From Uranotaenia lowii (taxonomy: Eukaryota > Arthropoda > Insecta > Diptera > Culicidae): 64,000 bases of DNA. The position numbers were made by a program, and so were the translations under genes. The notes below the pieces were generated by a model. The model saw nothing but the letters and a program-made list of their open reading frames with translations. It was not told the origin of the DNA and searched no databases. Where the stretch lies: contig NC_073693.1 in assembly GCF_029784155.1 (NCBI RefSeq), forward strand, positions 138,435,988 to 138,499,987. The letters are read 5' to 3'. Positions 56,920 to 64,000 of this stretch are shown piece after piece (position 1 is the stretch's first letter; each line of letters opens with the position of its first letter).

Positions 56920-58353
56920 ATGGGGAAGTCTTCGGCCGGCTCAAGGGCCGGAAGAAAACGGATTGCTGAACCTAATCCAGGGCCATCTGCCAAAAAAGTT
57001 GAAATTTCCAATTCATTCGATGTCCTTCATAACATTGGTGATGAGGAAATATTCATATTTAATTCTGATAAGAGTACTAAGAAACCTTCTTCTTCTTCTT
57101 ATACTCTTAAAAACGAAAAGATTCCACCAATAACGGTCACGATTCCTGACTTCAATGCCTTTCGAAAAGAAATCGTCACTTCTGTCAAGGATGTGAAGAT
57201 TTCTTTTCAGATCGGTCGAAGGGGAACTGCTCGTATATTGGCGGAATCTTTTAATGATTTTCAAAAAATTTTAAATTATTTGAATAATAAAAAACACCAA
57301 TTTTTTACGTACGACACTAGAGGTGATCGTCCTTTTAAAGTTGTACTTCGTGGTCTCACCGGCGATCAGACACCGGATGAGATCACAAATGAATTAAATT
57401 CTTTGTTAGGTTTTTCTCCAATTCAAGTAATTCAAATGAGGAAAAGAACCAACACGAATAATACCAGTAGTGTTGGTTTTGCTCCTGAACTTTATTTGAT
57501 CCATTTTAAAAAGGATCAGGTCAATAATTTGAAAATTTTGGAAAAGGCTCGTCTTATGTTTCATTGTCGAGTAAAATTTGAACCTTTTCGTAAATCCCAT
57601 ACCAATTTTTTACAAAATATTACGCAATGTCGTCGTTGTCAAGCTTTTTGTCATGGCACTAAAAATTGTAGAATGAATGCCAGATGCATGTTTTGCGGCT
57701 CATTCGATCATGAAAAATCTAAATGCCTTTTTGGTGGTGATAAGTCAAAAACAGAATTTTTTAAGTGTGCGAATTGCGCAGGTAATCATTCCTCGAATTC
57801 TCTAGATTGTCCCGTTAGGGCAAAAATTGTTGCTTCTAGAAAAAACCCCAAAGTTTCCAGAAAAGTTTCTTCTCCTCCTTCCTCTTTTTCGTCTACACAC
57901 GTCAGACCGGCAAACAACCTGCCTGTTCGCAGTCAGCCTCGGCCTACATTGGAATCACGGCTGGGTAATACCCGAAGTGATTTTAATGTTACCTGGGCTG
58001 ATTCTGCGCCACAGACTCGTTGTTTATCGTTCTCAGAGGTGGTTGAAAATGGGTTGCCTTCTCCAGGCATAAATAATAAAAATGGGAAAAAACCAAGTCT
58101 CAACGTTCATGCGAAGGCTTGGGAAAATCCCCGAAATTCAAATACTTTTTCTTCTCCTTCCTCTTCTGATTCTAACAATTTTGTTGATTTGGGTGAGATT
58201 ACTGAGGAAAAATTAAAATTTTTGCATCAAAATTTAATGGAAATGATGCAACTTATGTTGAAAGCAAATTCAATGTTTGAAGCTTTCCAAACTTCTTTTA
58301 ATTATGCTAACAAAATTATTATGACTTTACGATTCCCTCATGGATCCAAATAG
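56920..58353 (+). CDS. LINE ORF1 protein (Gag-like, zinc knuckles)
   Basis: This 477-residue protein is the nucleic-acid-binding ORF1 of a Jockey-type LINE; such proteins coat the LINE RNA and act as chaperones in the RNP. The start is the ATG at 56920 (MGKSSAGSRAGRKR); the frame is open upstream to 56758, but only through a hydrophobic stretch with a TTG start that looks like 5' UTR. After a basic, disordered N-terminus, residues about 85-235 include FKVVLRGLTGDQTPDEITNE, matching the PRE_C2HC region found before zinc knuckles in this family. Three knuckles follow at residues 237-297: CRRCQAFCHGTKNC, CMFCGSFDHEKSKC and CANCAGNHSSNSLDC, with spacing C-x2-C-x4-H-x4-C twice and C-x2-C-x3-H-x6-C. 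The rest is Ser/Pro-rich with a short helical tail. The stop overlaps the ORF2 start by 14 bases. Confidence 0.93.
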   Translation: MGKSSAGSRAGRKRIAEPNPGPSAKKVEISNSFDVLHNIGDEEIFIFNSDKSTKKPSSSSYTLKNEKIPPITVTIPDFNAFRKEIVTSVKDVKISFQIGRRGTARILAESFNDFQKILNYLNNKKHQFFTYDTRGDRPFKVVLRGLTGDQTPDEITNELNSLLGFSPIQVIQMRKRTNTNNTSSVGFAPELYLIHFKKDQVNNLKILEKARLMFHCRVKFEPFRKSHTNFLQNITQCRRCQAFCHGTKNCRMNARCMFCGSFDHEKSKCLFGGDKSKTEFFKCANCAGNHSSNSLDCPVRAKIVASRKNPKVSRKVSSPPSSFSSTHVRPANNLPVRSQPRPTLESRLGNTRSDFNVTWADSAPQTRCLSFSEVVENGLPSPGINNKNGKKPSLNVHAKAWENPRNSNTFSSPSSSDSNNFVDLGEITEEKLKFLHQNLMEMMQLMLKANSMFEAFQTSFNYANKIIMTLRFPHGSK

Positions 58354-60997
58354 ATGTTTAAATATTATGAATTGGAACGCTAGATCTTTGCTGGCTAACC
58401 AAGATGAGTTCTTTTTATTTTTGAAAACCAAAAACATACATATTGCTGCCATCACTGAAACTTTTTTAAAGCCAGACAATAACTTGAAAAGCAATGCTTT
58501 CTTTAAAATTTTACGAAATGATCGACTTGATCGACAAGGTGGGGGTGTAGCTATTGTCATCAATAGTCGTCTCAAATTTAGACTTCTTCCTTCTTTCAAT
58601 ACAAAAGTCTTAGAAACAATTGGAATTGAATTAGAAACTTCTATGGGGAAAATTATAATTGTTGCCGCATATTTGCCTTTTCAATGTAGCGGTGAACAGA
58701 AAAATTTTTTGAAGGGAGATTTACAAAAACTCACCAGAAATAAATCTAAATTTTTTATTATTGGTGACTTTAATGCAAAACACCGATCTTGGAATAATAT
58801 TTCATCAAATTCAAATGGGAATATTTTGTTTAATGACTGCTCTGCAGGTTATTATACTGTTGAATATCCTAATGGGCATACTTGTTTTTCTTCAATTAGA
58901 AATCCCTCCACAATTGATTTGGTTCTAACGGATTTAGGCGAGCATTGTAGTCAATTAGTTACTCATGCAGACCTCGATTCAGACCACCTTCCAGTAACTT
59001 TTTCTTTATCCCAAAGTCCCATTGAAAACCCTTTAAAATCAACTTTTAATTTTCAAAAGGCTAACTGGGAGCGATATATGAATTTTATTGAACGTAATTT
59101 AGATGTAAACGTTCCATTGAATTCAATAGAAGATATTGATTTGGCTGTAGAAAATTTGACAACTTCAATAGTCAATGCTAGAGCCGCTTCAATACCTAAA
59201 GTTAAACATAAATTTAATCAACCTTTAATCGATGATGATCTTCAGTTTTTGATACGACTGAAAAACATTCGTCGACGCCAATATCAACGTACTAGGGATC
59301 CTTATTTGAAATTAATTTATTGCGACCTTCAAAAAGAGATCAAACGTCGTTTAAATTTCATTCGTAATGAAAATTTTGCTAAAGCAGTAGAGGACATAAA
59401 ACCCTACTCAAAGCCATTTTGGAAATTAACTAAAATTCTAAAAAAGCCCCAGAAGCCAATTCCTACTTTGAAAGATGGGGATAAACTTCTTTTAACTAAT
59501 TCAGAAAAAGCTCAAAAATTAGCCCAACAATTTGAGTCTGCTCATGATTTTAATTTAAACGTTATAAGTCCAATTGATGCTCAAATTTCCCTAGAATTTG
59601 ATGATACTCTTTCTAAGCAAATTGTGTTTGAAAGTTCTTGTGAGACAAATATTGATGAACTTAAATTGATTTTCAAAAAATTTAAAAATATGAAAGCCCC
59701 GGGGGAAGATGGGATTTTCTATATTCTTATTAAAAAGTTGCCTGAAAGCACTTTAAATTTTTTAGTTAAAATCTTCAATAAATGTTTTCACTTGGCTTAT
59801 TTTCCCAATAAATGGAAAAATGCCAAAGTAACTCCAATTTTGAAACCTGGAAAAAGTGCTTCAGAGCCTTCAAGTTATCGACCAATTAGTTTGCTTCCTT
59901 CTTTAAGTAAACTATTTGAGAGAGTTATTTTGAATAGAATGATGATTCACATTAATCAGAAATCTATTTTCCCTGATGAACAATTTGGTTTTCGTCATGG
60001 ACATTCTACTACACATCAACTTTTGAGTGTAACTAATATGATTAACGCTAGCAAATCTGAAGGTTATTCAACTGGTGTTGCTCTTCTTGATATTGAAAAA
60101 GCTTTTGACAGTGTTTGGCACAAAGGTTTAGTAGCTAAATTAGCTCGATTTGATTTTCCTGTATATCTCACCAAAATTATTCAAAATTATTTGACTAGCC
60201 GAACCTTACAAGTAAGCTATCAAAATTCATGCTCTGAAAGGACACCCATTAGAGCTGGTGTCCCTCAAGGCAGTATACTTGGGCCAATTTTATACAATAT
60301 TTTTACTTCTGATCTTCCTGATGTCCCAGAAGGAAAAGGTAGAAGATTATTTGCTGACGATACTTTGCTTTCAGCCAAAGGTCGAAATTTACGGGTGGTA
60401 CGCAGTAGATTGCAACAAAATTTAAATTCCTTTTTGAATTACTTGAAAATGTGGAAAATTTCTCCTAACGCTTCCAAAACTCAACTTATTTTATTTCCCC
60501 ATAAGCCAAGAGCAAATTTTTTAAAACCTAATGAAAATCATTCCATAACTTTTAATGGGGTTTCTCTAGAATGGTCTGATCACGTGAAGTACTTGGGACT
60601 CACACTTGATCGGAATCTTTCTTTTAAGAATCACATTGAAGATATTCAATCTAAATGTAATAAATACACTAAATCTCTTTATTCTCTCATCAACAGGAAA
60701 TCCCGGTTGTGTCTGCGAAATAAGATGCTCATCTACAAACAAGTTTTCCGACCAGCGATCATGTATGCAGTTCCGATTTGGTCTAGCTGCTGCGCGACGA
60801 GGAAGAAAGCCATCCAGAGGATTCAGAACAAAGTTCTGAAAATGATTTTGCGGCTTCCACCTTGGCACAGCACCGAAGATCTTCATCGGATTGCGGGCAT
60901 TGAATCGATCGGAGAGATGGCCAACAAAATTATCTCCAACTTCAGAGGCAAATCGATGCAGTCTTCCATCGCAGAGATTCGTTCTCTTTATGTTTAG
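58340..60997 (+). CDS. LINE ORF2 protein: AP-type endonuclease plus reverse transcriptase
   Basis: This 885-residue protein nicks genomic DNA and primes reverse transcription of the LINE RNA at the nick. The start ATG 58340 lies inside the end of ORF1, consistent with re-initiation. The endonuclease domain is complete: NWNARS at residue 12, AITET near 38, GDFNAKHRSW with Asp143, STIDLVLTD, and SDHLPV with Asp215-His216. The RT follows at about residues 490-740: KVTPILKPGKSASEPSSYRP, EQFGFRHGHSTTHQL, LLDIEKAFDSVWH with catalytic Asp584, AGVPQGSILGP, and FADD at 671-674. HVKYLGLTLDRNLSFKNHI comes next, and the C-terminus contains MYAVPIWSSCC and KVLKMILRLPPWHSTEDLHR, typical of Jockey elements, with no RNase H. 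No stop or frameshift is seen. The last 300 bases are noticeably more GC-rich than the rest of the gene. Confidence 0.96.
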   Translation: MDPNRCLNIMNWNARSLLANQDEFFLFLKTKNIHIAAITETFLKPDNNLKSNAFFKILRNDRLDRQGGGVAIVINSRLKFRLLPSFNTKVLETIGIELETSMGKIIIVAAYLPFQCSGEQKNFLKGDLQKLTRNKSKFFIIGDFNAKHRSWNNISSNSNGNILFNDCSAGYYTVEYPNGHTCFSSIRNPSTIDLVLTDLGEHCSQLVTHADLDSDHLPVTFSLSQSPIENPLKSTFNFQKANWERYMNFIERNLDVNVPLNSIEDIDLAVENLTTSIVNARAASIPKVKHKFNQPLIDDDLQFLIRLKNIRRRQYQRTRDPYLKLIYCDLQKEIKRRLNFIRNENFAKAVEDIKPYSKPFWKLTKILKKPQKPIPTLKDGDKLLLTNSEKAQKLAQQFESAHDFNLNVISPIDAQISLEFDDTLSKQIVFESSCETNIDELKLIFKKFKNMKAPGEDGIFYILIKKLPESTLNFLVKIFNKCFHLAYFPNKWKNAKVTPILKPGKSASEPSSYRPISLLPSLSKLFERVILNRMMIHINQKSIFPDEQFGFRHGHSTTHQLLSVTNMINASKSEGYSTGVALLDIEKAFDSVWHKGLVAKLARFDFPVYLTKIIQNYLTSRTLQVSYQNSCSERTPIRAGVPQGSILGPILYNIFTSDLPDVPEGKGRRLFADDTLLSAKGRNLRVVRSRLQQNLNSFLNYLKMWKISPNASKTQLILFPHKPRANFLKPNENHSITFNGVSLEWSDHVKYLGLTLDRNLSFKNHIEDIQSKCNKYTKSLYSLINRKSRLCLRNKMLIYKQVFRPAIMYAVPIWSSCCATRKKAIQRIQNKVLKMILRLPPWHSTEDLHRIAGIESIGEMANKIISNFRGKSMQSSIAEIRSLYV

Positions 60998-61033
60998 TTT
61001 AATTTTAGGATAGTGTTTAGTAATTTCGATAAG

Positions 61034-62990
61034 TCAAGAAAATGAGAAATAAATTAGTTTCAAATGAATTTCTTAGCAAATTTAAAATTAAAAAAATCTG
61101 AATTCTAAAATAAATGTCCAATCTTGTACAAAACTTACCATGAATAGATGTTAGGAAAATGATAATAATTGTTAATTTTTATTCATCTTAATTTGGAATT
61201 CTTTCCTCATTTTCAACTGGAAGTTTAGTGAGAAATTCCGCTGTAATTATTTAATTTGAAAAAAAACACATTTAATCACGATTTAAAATGTGATTTACCG
61301 TTTACTGAATAAGAAATGAATTTTGAACAGAATTTATTCAATGTTCGATGGTTTAATTTAATTTGATAAAAAGAAGAATATATTTATGATTATTTTAAAA
61401 TTGCCAGTTATATAAGCCAGACATAAAACCTTTAATAAAGTAAAATCCTCCAGTTATCAAAATTTCATTTTTGAAGCTTTAATAACTCCATGTTCAGCTA
61501 CGCTGACACAGAAATGTTAGAAAATGAGTAATTACGTGAATGATAAAAACTGATGAAAAATTAAAAATAATGAGTTCAAAACTTTTGTTATTAATATTGA
61601 AAGCACAAATCAAGTACAAATTTAGTTAACATTGCGTATTAAAATTTATTTTTAAAGTTGCTACTTAGAACAATTTTTCAAACTTTTTAGATTAATTTAA
61701 AAATCATGATCGATCCAAAAAACATGATTTCATATAAAAAATATTAATAATTTTTTTTTAAATTTTCAATCGCAGGTTTTCAAGCTTTAAATTACAAGGT
61801 CTGAGTATTTTGTCTCTTTTGATTAAAATATTGGGTCCTGAAAGAACAGAAGGTTGAAATTATGTTTTATTATTAAAAATTTGGAGTTAAAGGCTTATGG
61901 TTGAAGAACACGAAAATTCAGAATTTGAAAACAAGGAAACAATTGTTAAAAATATGTCTTAAAAAATTAAAAAGTTTGATTAAAAAAAATTCGGCAAGTT
62001 GATTAGAAAATTGAAAAAAAAAACTGTACAGTAAAATTCGGTATATTTATTTGAAGATTAAAAAACAGTATGGAAATAAAAAAGATTAATTTTTAAAAAC
62101 ATTTCAGGAAGAGTTTTTTCAATAAACATGTTTCACTATAACAATTTTGGTGCTTATTTTTTTTTATATTATTGATTTGGTAAATAGAGTCCTAAACTAG
62201 AAATTTTGTCAAATTCGGCCGAACACAAAATCAAACATTGATAGATAACTGATTATGGAAAAATGTCATTACAAGTATTTTTGACATCACAGCAGAAAGT
62301 GTAAAAAAACCTGATTCTATTTAAAGCTCATCAATTGATTCAATGATTTTTAATTTGAGTTTTTGTAAAAAAAAGTGCAGAAACTTCTCTAAAGATTTTT
62401 AATTATTTTCAAAAGTCATTTCAATAACAAAAACTGATAGAAATATTACATACATATTTAGATTTGTTGAATTAGTTGAAATTACCGTTTAAATTCATTG
62501 CACCTAAAAAAAATGTAAATTTTGTGGCCTTGTGTAAATTTTTAAATCCCTTTTTTAAGTATTTAGAAGAACAATAAACACGAAATAAAATTGAGTATGA
62601 AATAGTTTTTTTTAAGAATATTTCATATCAAAATAACATTTGTTATGACAAAAAAGATTTTTTTAATAAAAAAAATGGTTCGTTTCAATCTCAATCTTAG
62701 TTACACTTCTCAATAAAAACCCATTCTAAAGACGAGATAGGGTATTTGTATATCAAGTTTTGAGTTCCAATACAAAAGGTTGATTGAACTAAAAATTAAA
62801 ATCTACAATCAAAGTTAGTTTCAATTCACGAACGTCAAATAATGTCGTAGATCGAAATGTCTCAAGCCAAGGGTGATTCATGCCGAAATTCCGCCGGAGG
62901 CGAAAAAAATTTCTAACTGACTGATCAAGTAATTTACCGTTACTACCGTCAATATTAGCACGCGCAATTCAAATTACTCTTTCATTGGTT
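61034..62990. other. Right-hand body of the 55.6-kb hAT
   Basis: Non-coding AT-rich sequence that pairs by eye with the old paralogue at 14390-16680 and 19847-20050. No gene, promoter or structured RNA recognised. Confidence 0.6.
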
Positions 62991-63145
62991 TATTTTCGGT
63001 GAAAAAAGTGACTTTTGGTGATAAAAGTGACCATTTTTCGGAAAATAGTGACTTTAGTGACCAAATGATGAAAAAAGTGACTTTTTAGTGACTGACCCAA
63101 AAAAAGTGACCAAGTCACTAAAAAGTGACTCGCTACCAGCCCTGA

Positions 63146-64000
63146 CTACACAGCAAAAAATTTCTAAAAGTATACACAATCTAAAACACGGGTGATCTAT
63201 TTTTTCAGCAGTGTAATCCAAATAAGATGTAATTTTAAACTCTTTTTGATCTATTTTTGGTTCGTTGGTATAAAATTAATTTATATGATGTAAGTTTACA
63301 TGCCGTGATCTAAAATTTAATTTCTTAATATAAAATTACATTTAAAACAATGTAAAACATGGCAGATCATTTGTTTACATTTTTTTTCGTGGCATAAGTT
63401 TTTCTACTCTGACTCGAGATGGTGGTTTATTTTGCACGTAGCCGAAATTTCTCTTTCGCAGTGGAATAGTTGGACTAAAAAGTGGTAAGTTAGATAAATA
63501 AGTTTAAAAAAAAGTGAAACTAAAAATTCTCTTTCGTTTGCAGGAATGATAGATTATTGCAGTTACAAATTTTTTGGTGTTAAGGATATTCCGGCTACTA
63601 CGTTCTTCTGGTAATGTTCGAGGCTTAACTGCGATGATGAAATGCAAAACATCGCCGTACTGTGAATCATCGGATACAACAACAATTCCAGCCTGACGCT
63701 GCCCGTAATGAGGGGTCATATTCTTGTGCATATTGTATCGGAAATATTAGTGAAATAAAATGACTCCATGTGATGTATTTATTTATAGACAACACAAAAA
63801 ATCCTAATATTTAACAAATATTTCTAATATTTACGGTAATAAATTTTAAAATTTACATCCCTGTATATTTTTACACGACGATTCATGTCATCCGATTACG
63901 TGCATTTTTTTCGATTTAAATTTACACGCCTCAAAAATTACATCCTCGAAAAAAATATATCGCAGTAGAAATTTAGATCAAAATCGATGTTCCGTTTTCG
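63146..64000. mobile_element. Start of another ACACAG-ended element, running off the window
   Basis: Immediately right of the hAT, ACACAGCAAAAAATTTC resembles the terminus at 7887. The next 230 bases carry many short words such as TAAAATTAC and TGTAATTT. A similar TTACA-rich pattern resumes at 63790-63960. Between them, 63420-63770 is of balanced composition with a minus-strand 75-residue open frame (63504-63731, starting MHKNMTPHYGQRQAGIVVVS). I do not recognise it; it could be a fragment carried by the element. The right end is beyond the window. Confidence 0.45.

Larger units (their letters stand above)
56738..61021 (+). mobile_element. Jockey-clade LINE, apparently full coding length
   Basis: It carries both ORFs without stops. 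AATTTCGATAAG occurs directly before (56726-56737) and after (61022-61033) and is a likely 12-base target duplication. This puts the 5' end at ACTCACTTCCATCTGTACC and leaves only 24 bases after the ORF2 stop. The old hAT paralogue (about 14325-14400) reads across the insertion point, supporting these limits. There is no poly(A). The 5' UTR is about 180 bases and would hold an internal promoter. Confidence 0.8.
55622..63144. mobile_element. 7.5-kb hAT element hosting a MITE and a LINE
   Basis: CAGGGCTGGTAGCGG at 55622 and the complement of CAGGGCTGGTAGCGAGTC ending at 63144 are flanked by a perfect ACTACACA (55614-55621, 63145-63152). GTGAC words (AGTGACCAAA, AAAGTGACTTT) are densely repeated within 170 bases of both ends (55650-55785, 62997-63130), as expected for transposase-binding sites. 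Subtracting the MITE (55888-56682) and the LINE (56738-61021) leaves about 2.4 kb of AT-rich sequence with no transposase, so it is non-autonomous. Confidence 0.93.

Overview
The window looks like AT-rich eukaryotic DNA from an insect, most likely a mosquito (Culicidae). The reasons are an intact Jockey-type LINE, R1-type and other LINE remnants, ITmD37-type mariner copies, many short inverted-repeat elements with TA, TTA, TTAA or 8-bp target duplications, and tRNA-derived SINEs. I cannot name the species. I recognise no host exon, so the window is probably intergenic or lies inside a very large intron. Most of it is layered transposable-element sequence, and many layers can be ordered because target duplications or empty sites survive.

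0-14 kb: a mariner copy with one nonsense codon (about 2.68-3.58 kb); a 1.34-kb foldback element (4556-5895) whose unique centre is almost exactly a 130-codon open frame; a 1.06-kb element rich in TGACGT (6509-7573); and a 5.3-kb inverted-end element (7887-13199) carrying further hairpins and possible degraded exons.

14-22.5 kb: an old paralogue (about 14.24-16.68 and 19.85-20.05 kb) of the hAT element seen at 55.6-63.1 kb. It is split by a younger hAT insertion (16684-19838) that holds an inner element and an inverted pair of CCAGAATG arrays.

22.5-35 kb: a 6.1-kb long-inverted-repeat element (22483-28631) loaded with a MITE, an inner CGTCGCGTCG-rich element, an 11-unit array of about 150 bp, a small hAT and a TTAA/poly-G element. 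Next come a 476-bp element with an 8-bp duplication and degenerate mariners interrupted by a SINE and a TA-flanked insertion.

35-44 kb: a foldback with 8-bp duplication, a minus-strand LINE RT remnant, an R1-type LINE 3' part, a 2.6-kb ACCCAAGTAAC-ended element and a partial second foldback.

44-55 kb: a hAT inside a hAT, each with a perfect 8-bp duplication; a CCGTCAA-ended element; and a diverged foldback.

54.6-64 kb: two related TTA-flanked MITEs, one inside a 7.5-kb hAT (55622-63144) that also hosts the only clearly intact genes: ORF1 (nucleic-acid chaperone with zinc knuckles) and ORF2 (endonuclease plus reverse transcriptase) of a Jockey-clade LINE. These two proteins would form the LINE RNP and carry out target-primed reverse transcription. 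The transposase remnants elsewhere are broken. All boundaries and similarities were read by eye, without alignment software.
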